A program made the position numbers and the translations under genes. Of a stretch of 40,386 nt of DNA, positions 8,538-16,201 are shown piece by piece. Each line of letters opens with the position of its first letter. Position 1 is the stretch's first letter. Below the pieces are notes generated by a model, which was given only the letters and a program-made list of their open reading frames with translations, was not told the DNA's origin and ran no database searches. Source of the stretch: Thecamonas trahens ATCC 50062 (lineage: Eukaryota; Apusozoa; Apusomonadida; Apusomonadidae); assembly GCF_000142905.1 (NCBI RefSeq), contig NW_013657679.1, forward strand, positions 446,575-486,960, given 5' to 3'.

Positions 8538-8957
8538 ATGCTGCTGCGGAGGACAGGCACATGGCTGGCGGGCAGCGGGCGGCGGGCACTGAGCGCGTCA
8601 CGTCCCGAGGTGACCGCCGAGGCAAGGGACTCGCTTGAGGGAAGGACAGGCATTCCGGCGGATGCATGGGTCGACGGCGCAGGGCCGGCAGAAGGCGGCG
8701 GTGGGCCCGAGGTTCACATCGGCTCCAAGATCGTCGGCTACCCCATCTTGGCCTTTATCCTCGGCTCGTTTGCCTACACCGGCTACCGCATCGCCACGGG
8801 AACCAACGAGCCGTGGACCGACGATGACTTCCGCCTGCCCACCCACGTCGAGATCGAGGCCAAATCTGCTGCCATGCGTGCCGAGATCCAGGCCTCCATC
8901 GACGCCGCCGCCGCCGCCAAGACATCGCCGCCGGCGTCGGACGCGTCGCAATCATGA
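8538..8957 (+). CDS. Small mitochondrial single-span membrane protein, unknown
   Basis: A 139-residue protein. The first ~22 residues (MLLRRTGTWLAGSGRRALSA) are Arg-rich, lack acidic residues and look like a mitochondrial presequence. A Gly-rich linker follows, then one membrane helix (about 72-90, YPILAFILGSFAYTGYRIA), then a charged, Ala-rich C-terminal helix and a Ser/Ala tail. This is the shape of accessory subunits of inner-membrane complexes, but I cannot match it to a named subunit. It is a single exon with the ATG preceded by a C/T- and CA-rich leader. Confidence 0.72.
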   Translation: MLLRRTGTWLAGSGRRALSASRPEVTAEARDSLEGRTGIPADAWVDGAGPAEGGGGPEVHIGSKIVGYPILAFILGSFAYTGYRIATGTNEPWTDDDFRLPTHVEIEAKSAAMRAEIQASIDAAAAAKTSPPASDASQS

Positions 8958-9005
8958 CCGTCCCACCCTCACCCACCTTTGCCTTAAACCCACTTTGGAT
9001 GCCTC

Positions 9006-9045
9006 GCCCAAGCCATTACCCGGGCCATGGCCCAAGCCATGGCCC
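9006..9045 (+). repeat. Short GCCCAAGCCAT / GCCATGGCCC direct repeats
   Basis: The 11-mer GCCCAAGCCAT occurs at 9006-9016 and 9030-9040, and GCCATGGCCC at 9024-9033 and 9036-9045, in the 238-nt gap between two plus-strand genes. The CCATGG cores are palindromic. No function can be assigned. Confidence 0.6.
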
Positions 9046-9159
9046 CATGTGATGAACTGCCCAGGGCTTCCATCAGTGCGACACGCCACCAGTCGCCAGC
9101 CGCCAGTCGCTCCTTTCCCCGCTGCCCGACGGCGACCTCCTCTTCCTCTTCACGCAACT

Positions 9160-9190
9160 CCCCCCCCCCTCCCCCTCCCCCTCCTCCTCC
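9160..9190 (+). repeat. C-rich leader of the UBX gene
   Basis: Ten C, then CCCCCT/CCTCCT repeats, end a few bases before the ATG at 9196 on the sense strand. Confidence 0.85.
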
Positions 9191-9195
9191 CCGCT

Positions 9196-10734
9196 ATGCC
9201 CACACTCTGCGTGGCATACATTGATGCCGCGGGTCGCAGCTCCAAGCTGAGGCTGCAGGCCACGCCGTCGGCCACGCCGTCGGCTCTCGCCGCTAATGCT
9301 GCCGCTGCTGCCAACCTTCCAACAGACGGTGCGGTCCTGCTCCACGCTGGCCGTCCGCTCGAGCCAGAGACGCCGCTGCGGCTGCTAAACTTGCCGACGG
9401 GTGCAATCCTGAATCTGCGGGTGGCATCGCGCGAGGCTGCATCGCCGTCGTCGTCGTCACCGCCGCCCATGTCTGCTGCTGGCGGCCCGCGGGCGTTCGA
9501 GGACGCGCTCGCTGCGCTGGCTGCCGAGCGTGATGCGCTCGCCACAGCCAGCGCCTCGCTCGAGCCGCTGACCAAGGCACTGCAGCTGGTACTCAAGATT
9601 GTAGGCAACGTGCTGACCCATCCCGGCGAGGCACGCTACCGCGAGCTCCCGCTCACGTCCAAGGCTTACTCGCTCAAGATCGCGCCGGTGACAGGAGCGG
9701 TGCTTGCGCTGCATGCCGCAGGCTTTGTGCGCAACGACGACGCCGGGTGCCTGCAGCTTCCGGCGACAGCCTCGGATGCGCCGCTGCGGACAGCACGCGC
9801 ACTGCTGACCTCGTTCCTTCGCGGCCTCGCATCGCCGCCCGCAGACGCCCCGGCCACGGGCGCTCTGCCTGCGCCACCGGTCCACACTCGTGACAAGGGC
9901 AAGGACGAGGCAGGGGAGAGTGGCGCCGCAGCCGAAAGCACCAGGTCCGGTGTGGCGCCGATGGAAGTTGCAGGCGAAGACGGCTCGGGTCCGCAGATTG
10001 TGCGGATGGCAGCCAATGCGGCGGCCGCAGCCGCGGCCGAGGAAGATCTCGCCGCTGTCCGTTCGATGTCAAGCGAGGACGAAGCTGCGTGGCAGGCCAA
10101 GGTGGCGCGTGCATCGGCCCCTGTCGCGCGCGCGCTGGGCGTGTGGGATCCGGCCAACGGCGCGCCACCCGCGCCGCCGCCGGCAGATGCCGCGCTGCTG
10201 GCAGACGAGTCGGCGCTGTTTGCCGCTGCTGCCCGCGATCTGCGCGACAAGGCCCAGGCACTTGTCAATGCGCCGCTCAAGACCCGTGCTCTCCGCGCAC
10301 GCGAAGAGGAGGCCAAGGCCATGCGCTTTGAGCGCTGCACCATCCGCGTCCGTCTTCCCGATGGCTGGATCGTCCAGGCTTGCTTTGCTCCGCTCGAGCG
10401 CGTTCAGGCCCTCTACGACGCCATTACTGCACTCCTCCAGCCTGAGTCTCCCGCTGCGCAGCAGCTTGTGCTCTACATCACCCCGCCGCGCACCGTCCTC
10501 GATCCGGCGACCACCTTTTACGCCGCCGGCCTCGTGCCCGGCGCACGGGTCTTTGCCGCATCCGGCACCCTCACGCCGACAGCCAAGGCACTCTCCCCGC
10601 CACCGTCGATCTACCCTTCGGCCTCGCCTGTGGCGGCCTCGTCCTCATCAACAGCATCCACCGCACGTGCCGCACCCAAGCCCAAGCCCAAGGCGAGCGG
10701 AAAGAAGAAGAAGCCATCGTGGCTCAAGCTGTAG
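9196..10734 (+). CDS. UBL-PUB-UBX domain protein, p97/VCP cofactor
   Basis: A 512-residue protein. Residues ~1-72 resemble a ubiquitin-like fold (LLHAGRPLEPETPLRLLNL), as at the N-terminus of TUG/ASPSCR1. Residues ~125-195 match a PUB/PUG domain (ALQLVLKIVGNVLTHPGEARYRELPLTSKAY). Residues ~378-455 are a UBX domain (CTIRVRLPDGWIVQACF onward). The tail is Ser/Pro/Ala-rich ending in a Lys-rich WLKL. PUB and UBX domains both bind the AAA ATPase p97/Cdc48, at its C-terminal tail and N-domain respectively, so the protein is probably a two-site p97 adaptor. UBXN6 has PUB+UBX and TUG has UBL+UBX; here all three appear together. The start is the ATG following the C-rich leader; the open frame upstream overlaps the previous gene. 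Confidence 0.82.
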   Translation: MPTLCVAYIDAAGRSSKLRLQATPSATPSALAANAAAAANLPTDGAVLLHAGRPLEPETPLRLLNLPTGAILNLRVASREAASPSSSSPPPMSAAGGPRAFEDALAALAAERDALATASASLEPLTKALQLVLKIVGNVLTHPGEARYRELPLTSKAYSLKIAPVTGAVLALHAAGFVRNDDAGCLQLPATASDAPLRTARALLTSFLRGLASPPADAPATGALPAPPVHTRDKGKDEAGESGAAAESTRSGVAPMEVAGEDGSGPQIVRMAANAAAAAAAEEDLAAVRSMSSEDEAAWQAKVARASAPVARALGVWDPANGAPPAPPPADAALLADESALFAAAARDLRDKAQALVNAPLKTRALRAREEEAKAMRFERCTIRVRLPDGWIVQACFAPLERVQALYDAITALLQPESPAAQQLVLYITPPRTVLDPATTFYAAGLVPGARVFAASGTLTPTAKALSPPPSIYPSASPVAASSSSTASTARAAPKPKPKASGKKKKPSWLKL

Positions 10735-10776
10735 CCCCCCTCCCGGACGAGTCGATGACAGGTTGAACACGTCATA

Positions 10777-10792
10777 CCCCCCCCCCCCCCCC
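10777..10792 (+). repeat. Poly-C run in the 6PGL leader
   Basis: A run of 16 C lies 30 nt upstream of the 6-phosphogluconolactonase ATG, on the sense strand. Confidence 0.9.
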
Positions 10793-10822
10793 TTTCCCCC
10801 TACCGCCACACACTTGACTGGC

Positions 10823-11605
10823 ATGGCTTCCATCAACAACAGAGAGACGCTGGTACAGGTGGCTGGCGACCGGGCGGCGGTGGTCGAGGGCGTGCGTGGC
10901 TGGCTTGCGCAGGCGGCTCAGAAGGCAACAGCGGCCGGACGGCCGTTCCATGTGGCCGTCTCGGGCGGCGGGCAGCCTGCGCTGCTGGCCGAGGTGGTGG
11001 CGAGCGGTGGCGATACGCTGGCGCTCGACGACTGGCAGGTCTGGCTGGTTGATGAGCGAGTGGTGACAACCGAGTCGGAGCACTCGACGGCGGCGGGTCT
11101 TGCCGATCTGCTCGCCGCCCTCCCACCCGGCGCCGGGCACATGCTCGACCCGACGGTGGTCAGGGCCGCCATAAGCGCAGACTACGCACCCGAGACCCTC
11201 GCCGCGGTGGCAGCCAGCTACGCGGCGGCCATCGAGGCGGCACTCCCGGCGACCGACGGCGTGCCGGTCTTTGACGCTATCCTCCTCGGTCTCGGCCCCG
11301 ACGGCCACACCGCGAGCCTCTTCCCTGACTCGACGCTACTCGCCGATCCGGCGCCACCGATCGTGCAGTACACCGATTGCTCGCCCAAGCCGCCGCCGCA
11401 GCGCGTGACTCTCTCGCTCCCAGTCATCAACGCTGCCGCGGCTGTGTGCTTCATCGCCACCGGCGCGTCCAAGGCCGACGTCCTGCCGACGCTTGTCGGC
11501 ACCTCCAAGCTCCCGCCGTCGCCAGCGCTGCCAGCATCGCTCGTCGCCCCGCCAGCCGGGCTCACCTGGTTCGTCGACGAGCCGGCTGCAGCAAGGCTTG
11601 TGTAA
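10823..11605 (+). CDS. PGLS: 6-phosphogluconolactonase
   Basis: A 260-residue enzyme of the oxidative pentose phosphate pathway that hydrolyses 6-phosphogluconolactone to 6-phosphogluconate, in the cytosol unless a targeting signal has been missed. Family motifs are visible: VAVSGGGQPALL near residue 50 (phosphate-binding loop), VDERVV near 77, and LGLGPDGHTASLFP near 155-168, which carries the conserved catalytic His. Length agrees with the stand-alone eukaryotic enzyme (about 258). The start ATG at 10823 lies just after the poly-C leader. Single exon; no fusion to glucose-6-phosphate dehydrogenase. Confidence 0.93.
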   Translation: MASINNRETLVQVAGDRAAVVEGVRGWLAQAAQKATAAGRPFHVAVSGGGQPALLAEVVASGGDTLALDDWQVWLVDERVVTTESEHSTAAGLADLLAALPPGAGHMLDPTVVRAAISADYAPETLAAVAASYAAAIEAALPATDGVPVFDAILLGLGPDGHTASLFPDSTLLADPAPPIVQYTDCSPKPPPQRVTLSLPVINAAAAVCFIATGASKADVLPTLVGTSKLPPSPALPASLVAPPAGLTWFVDEPAAARLV

Positions 11606-11635
11606 GGTGAGCGTATGTGTCACGGCGCACATAGG

Positions 11636-11684
11636 GAAAATATTTTTATCGCTTCCACCCACACGCGCATCAGCCCAATCCAAT
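11636..11684 (+). promoter_or_regulatory. TATA-like stretch and tandem CCAAT boxes
   Basis: An A/T-rich stretch (AAAATATTTTTATC, about 11637-11650) stands out in a GC-rich window, followed by two adjacent CCAAT motifs at 11675-11679 and 11680-11684. Both lie between 6PGL and the DnaJ gene, upstream of the heat-shock element. A core-promoter role is inferred. Confidence 0.4.
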
Positions 11685-11699
11685 CCTATCCTTCGCACC

Positions 11700-11717
11700 T
11701 TCACGAAGCTTCCTGAA
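11700..11717 (+). promoter_or_regulatory. Heat-shock element (four inverted nGAAn units)
   Basis: The sequence TTCacGAAgcTTCctGAA consists of four perfect alternating TTC/GAA units at exact 5-nt spacing, the canonical binding site for trimeric heat-shock factor. It lies 98 nt upstream of the ATG of a DnaJ/Hsp40 gene, a typical HSF target. The motif is seen directly; binding is inferred. Confidence 0.85.
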
Positions 11718-11815
11718 GCCGAGCATGTTAAAAGGTGACGAATTTGGGTGCAGGTCGTCACGACAAGAGGCAGGTCACAACCAGTGTGCAGTACTCAATA
11801 CCGTTGGCAACACAG

Positions 11816-12856
11816 ATGGGTAAGGACTACTATGCTATTCTCGGCGTCGGGCGCGACGCCGATGACAACGCGCTCAAAAAGGCGTACCGCAAGCTCGCCC
11901 GCAAGTGGCACCCAGACCGACCTAATGGGGATAAGGTCAAGTTCCAGGAGGCGTCAACGGCCTTTGAGGTGCTCTCAGATCCCAAGACGCGTCAGATCTA
12001 CGATGCGTACGGCGAGGACGGTCTCAAGCACGGCGTGCCCGGGCCGTCGGCCGGTGGCGGCGGCGGCGGCATGCCTGGCGGCTTTGGCGGCATGCCCGGC
12101 GGCTTTTCGTTCTCGATGGGCGGCAACGGCGGCGGTGGCTTCCAGCCCACTGACGCCGAGGAGCTCTTCCGCCGGATGTTTGGCGGCGGCGGGCTCGAGG
12201 AGATGTTCGGTGGCATGGGTGGGATGGGCGGGATGGGCGGCGGATCGCGGTCAAGCTCGCGCCGCGGCTCGGCCCGCTCTCAGGGCCCGCCGCAAAAGGC
12301 GCCGACCATTGTCCGCGACCTGCCATGCTCGCTCGAGGAGCTGTACAGCGGCAAGACCAAGAAGCTCAAGATCACACGCAAGATCATCGACGGCTCTGGC
12401 GGCCGGCGCGACGAGTCCAAGGTCCTCAACATCGACGTCAAGCCGGGATGGAAGGCCGGAACCAAGGTGACGTTCCCGGAGAGTGGCGACGTCCGTCCGG
12501 GCGTTGTTCCCGCTGACGTCCAGTTTGTGGTTCGTGAGAAGCCGCACTCGACGTTTAAGCGGGTTGGCGACTGCCTCGAGACCACTGTCCGCGTTCCGCT
12601 CGCCGCCGCGCTCACCAAGTCGGCCCGCTTCTCGCTCGAGACCCTCGACGGCCGCACCATCACCATCGAGCCCGAGTCGGTCATCACACCCAACACCCGC
12701 CACCGGGTCGCCGGCGAAGGCATGCCGCGCCGCGCAAAGGACGGCCCGCGCAAGGGCGACCTCATCGTCAAGTTTGACGTCGACTTTCCCACCGCAAGGC
12801 TCGAGTCGCTGAGCGAGGCGCAGCGGAACCAGCTGATGGCTCTGCTACGCCCGTAG
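11816..12856 (+). CDS. DnaJ/Hsp40 co-chaperone, type II (DNAJB class)
   Basis: A 346-residue co-chaperone that stimulates Hsp70 ATPase and delivers clients. The J-domain is residues ~3-70 with HPD at 32-34. A Gly/Phe- and then Gly/Met-rich linker follows (about 75-150). Two C-terminal beta-sandwich substrate-binding domains follow (about 165-345), with no CxxCxGxG zinc repeats, which makes it type II (like DNAJB1, DNAJB4, Sis1). No signal peptide or membrane segment is seen, so it is cytosolic or nuclear. The start is the ATG giving MGKDYYAILG, the classic family N-terminus. A strong heat-shock element upstream supports stress induction. It converges with the CHK2 gene, with only 10 nt between the stop codons. 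Confidence 0.95.
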   Translation: MGKDYYAILGVGRDADDNALKKAYRKLARKWHPDRPNGDKVKFQEASTAFEVLSDPKTRQIYDAYGEDGLKHGVPGPSAGGGGGGMPGGFGGMPGGFSFSMGGNGGGGFQPTDAEELFRRMFGGGGLEEMFGGMGGMGGMGGGSRSSSRRGSARSQGPPQKAPTIVRDLPCSLEELYSGKTKKLKITRKIIDGSGGRRDESKVLNIDVKPGWKAGTKVTFPESGDVRPGVVPADVQFVVREKPHSTFKRVGDCLETTVRVPLAAALTKSARFSLETLDGRTITIEPESVITPNTRHRVAGEGMPRRAKDGPRKGDLIVKFDVDFPTARLESLSEAQRNQLMALLRP

Positions 12857-12866
12857 CCGCATCCTG

Positions 12867-14502
12867 TCATGTCGTCCGCGTCGTCGGTTCCACCACGACC
12901 TTGTCCAGTTGCCGTGCCTTCTTGGACTCGCGCGCATCGTCGCTCGGCTCTAGAGCGTCGGGCTTGGGTAGCGCCCGCTTGCGTGAGAGCGGCGGCGCCG
13001 AGGCGCCGGCGTCAGGCACATGCCGCTTAATCCACGGATGCGTGTAGATGGATCGGAGCGGGAGCCGCTTCCGCGGGTCGAGAGTGAGTAGCGCCTTGAC
13101 AAGGTCGATAGCGTCGGGCGAGATGGTGGCCCAGACGGCGGCCTCGAACGAGATCATGCCTTGGGTGATCTGGGTGTAGATGGGAATCTTGCGCTCTTCG
13201 TAAAACGGCGGAATGCCCGAGAGAACAATGTAGAGGATGACACCCATGGACCAGACGTCGATGGAGGCGTCGTAGCCCGACGCCGAGGCCTGCGAGACAA
13301 TGACCTCGGGCGCCAGATACTGCGGCGTGCCACAGAGCGTGGTCATGACCTCGGTCGCACCGAGGATGCGGGCAAGCCCAAAGTCGGTGAGCTTGATGGA
13401 AGCATCGTCGTCGGTGCTCTCAAATAGAATGTTCTCCGGCTTGAGGTCGCGGTGGACAATGCCGACCGAGTGCAGATACGCCACCGCGTCGGTGAGCTGG
13501 ACCATGAGCGACGCCGACGATGCCTCGGTCAGCCGCCCGCGCTCGATGATGCGGTCAAAGAGCTCGCCGCCGGTGACAAGCTCTAGGACCAGGTACAGGT
13601 ACCGCTCGGTCTTGAACGAGTCGATGATTCGCACAATGCCCTTGTGCGAGATGGCCTGCAGCACTTTGACCTCGTCCATGAGCGACTCCTGTCGCAGATG
13701 CTTGTTGAGTCGGAACTTGTGAATGTCGATGATCTTGACCGCCACTTGCTCGCCCGATGCCAGGTCGTAGCCGAGCTTGACTTGCGCAAACGCGCCCGAG
13801 CCGAGCGTGTGCCGCAGCGCGTAGCGCGAACCGATAGTCTCTGACACTTCGGGATCGAGCGAGCCGGTCCCGAGTGTTGCGTCGGCCGAGAGGTCCTGGT
13901 AAAGATACGCCACGCACGCGTTTGAGTCGGCCATGTTGCTTCCCTTGGTGGTGATGACCAGCGAGACCTCATCGTTGTTGGCGAGCACAACCCGTCGGCC
14001 GCGTCCGATCTTGCGCCCATTGACGTACGTCCCGTTGGACGAGAGGTCCGTGAGAAAGACAACACGCGTCGTCGAGTTGGGCGCTTCGCTCCGCTCCAGC
14101 TTGCAGTGCTTGCCCGAGACCCGGATGTCGGTGAACCGGAGGCCCGGCGACGAATGGCGCCCGCGGCCCATGAGGTACTCGTCCTCGACCAGGTCCACGT
14201 TGGCGTGGCTGGACGAGAGCGACACCAGCCTTCCCCATGGCACTGCTCGGTCGGCGCCTCTTCCGTCTCGACGTCCTGTTCCACCGCATCTGGGTCAGTA
14301 ACTGCGACACCGCCCGGTCTACGACCTTTTCCGGCCAGGATCACGTCCCGCCGACCACGAGCCCCACCCCCGCCGACCCACCCCGCCCCGCTCCCCTCTC
14401 TCCTTGACGACCTACCTCTGCAAGCGAAAACTCATCCACCTGTGTGTTCTGTGTTGGGTCAAATCCCGCGTCATCCTGTGACGGCTCTACCACCCGCGCC
14501 AT
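12867..14502 (-). CDS. CHEK2: CHK2/Rad53-type FHA checkpoint kinase, N-terminal splice uncertain
   Basis: The main exon (12867 to about 14243 or slightly further upstream) encodes an FHA domain then a Ser/Thr kinase, the order found in CHK2. Numbering from the VPWGRL codon at 14243: FHA about 1-100 (PWGRLVSL, GRGRHSS, SGKHCKL, SSNGTYVNG); kinase about 140-405 with a GSGAFAQV loop, Lys170, Asp266 (HRDLKPEN), Asp287 (DFG) and LAPE. The C-terminus is basic and may be a nuclear signal. A likely first exon is 14416-14502: 29 codons from an ATG, containing SQ, TQ, TQ, ending at a GTAGGT donor. This would be the SQ/TQ cluster phosphorylated by ATM/ATR-type kinases. However, its phase-0 end does not join the FHA frame at any good acceptor. 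The frame with native-like codons (about 14255-14300) is offset by one base from the FHA frame, so an indel or unusual splice is needed. Confidence 0.85.
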
Positions 14503-14576
14503 CTCGTCAGTCGCGGTGGGTTGGGTGGGGTGAAGTGTGGCGAGGCTTGCGCAGGACGTGGCTTTTATCCTCGCCA

Positions 14577-16090
14577 TCAGAGCCACTGCTGGAGCTGAGC
14601 GGCGATGGCCAGCCGGGCTGCGACGATAGGCTGCTGATCCGTAGGGAGCGGCGGGTGGGTCCAGAAGTGGTGCGAGGCGCCCGGGACATAGATGGCGGGC
14701 ATGCCGTTGACCGGCTTGTTGATGGAGAGGGCGTGCCACGGATCGATGGCGCCGTTGACCCAGAGGATGTTGGATGAGTGCGGGTTCCAGCCTCCGGTGC
14801 GGGCGTTGGAGGCGTTGGCAGCGGCGTAGGTCTCGGCCGGCGAGACACCAAAGGCCTGCTTGCACTGGACGAGGTACGACTCGATGTCGTTGAGATGGGG
14901 CGACGAGACCGAGATGCAGTCCGAGTCCGGGTTGCACACCTGGTAGTAGCCGTACTCGGTGCAGGTCTGCCAGGTCCACGAGCGCATGATGGCGTTGACC
15001 GAGTTCGGGTCCGGGTGAGTATCCATGAGCGCAGCCATTTCGCCGGTGTACGAGACGTTGAGGCACTGACCGGCGTTCGCGATGGCGTTGATGCTCGCGA
15101 TGGCATCGTAAGGCTTGCCGCCAGACTTGACGACCTGCAGCGCGGTGCTGCAGACAGAAGCAATGTCGCAGACCGGGGTAGTGCACGCCGGGTCGTTCTC
15201 CTGGACTGGGAGCAGGCCGCCGAGCGACTCGGTGAAGACGACCCAGTTGGCCTTGTCGTCGAGCGACGACGCAGCTCCCGAGCAGACGCCAAACTCCGAG
15301 GCGAGCTGGGCGCGCTGGGCTGCCGAGCCGGCAAGCATCTCGCCGACGGCAGCATAGCCCGCCTTGAGCACATCGACGCACTCGGCCGAGCCGCCGACGA
15401 TGGGCGCAGCCATCGAGGCGGCGACGACGTCGAGGTAGCCGGTAAACTCGACCTGGGCCTGGACCGGCGCCGACGACGCGACCGAGGCGTGGATAAGCTC
15501 CGGGTAGAAGAGACGCGACCAGGCAGCCATCATGCCCGGATACGAGCCGCCAAAGGTGACCCACTTGTTGGCGCTAGTGAGGCCAAACTTGGTCGAGGCA
15601 TACTTGACAAAGCTCGCCATGTCCGCAAGCGCCTGCGGCGTGGTGAGGAGCTTGAGCGAGTCGACCGAGAGATCCGGCCGCGGCATCGACGCGCCATAGA
15701 ACCGGTGCTCGAGGGCGAGGATGAGCGCCGAGTGGTTGCGGGCGAGGACCTCGACCATGAACCCGCAGTGGTACGAGCCGGTGATGGCGACCGCGTCGTA
15801 GAGCGGCGTCTCGCCGCCCATGCAGAGGAAGACCGGGCCTGTCCCGTCAAAGAACGTGTCGTTGACGTAGTACCGCTGTGCGTACGTTCCGGCGTCTGGG
15901 TTGTTGTGGTCCACAAGCTGGTCCGTGAAGAACTTGGCGTTGCCCGACGGCGGCGGGGGCCGTCGCCGAGCCCGGCCGCCGCAGCCTTGGCCTTGACCGC
16001 CCGCGCCACGCTCACCAGCGACCCGTGGGCCACCGTGGCGAGGACCGCCATAGCAAGGAGTGCAACAAGAGTAGCGCTGCCCGTCTTCAT
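14577..16090 (-). CDS. Lysosomal Pro-X carboxypeptidase-like serine peptidase, family S28
   Basis: A secreted or lysosomal serine exopeptidase of the PRCP/DPP7/PRSS16 family, which cleaves next to proline. Exon 16016-16090 encodes a signal peptide (MKTGSATLVALLAMAVLATV, AHGS end). The body (14577-15932) starts FFTDQLVDHNNPD and carries Ser155 (GGSYPG), Asp422 (AIDPWH) and His446 (GASHHF), the expected triad; numbering assumes splicing of 15933-16015 (476 residues). That 83-nt intron would have a good GTGAGC donor but a weak AAG acceptor. Without it, signal peptide and body are in different frames, and one extra C in the CCCCC run near 15960 would join them through a Pro-rich linker. Both explanations are open. 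Many Cys pairs suggest disulphides. It lies between GGPP synthase and CHK2, all on minus. Confidence 0.88.
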
Positions 16091-16152
16091 CTGTGGTTCC
16101 GAGATGGACGAGTGTGGCAGCTGTGTGGACAGCAGCGAGGTCCGAGCGCGAC

Positions 16153-16160
16153 CACGTGAC
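16153..16160. promoter_or_regulatory. CACGTGAC site upstream of the S28 peptidase
   Basis: CACGTGAC lies 63 nt upstream of the S28 peptidase ATG, the same octamer found 46 nt upstream of the M28 peptidase. It is a candidate bHLH-zip site. Confidence 0.35.
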
Positions 16161-16201
16161 TCGGCCAAGAGTGGCTGTTTGAACTCGTACAAATTGGGGC
16201 T

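Noticed and set aside
8635-9195. Upstream extension of the UBX protein
   Set aside because: It overlaps the mitochondrial protein gene in another frame and has Arg/Pro/Ser-rich shadow composition.
11600-11625. Tandem donor-like sites (GTAAGG, GTGAGC) at the 6PGL stop codon
   Set aside because: The protein already ends at the normal family length, and no in-frame downstream exon with a good acceptor and similarity is seen.
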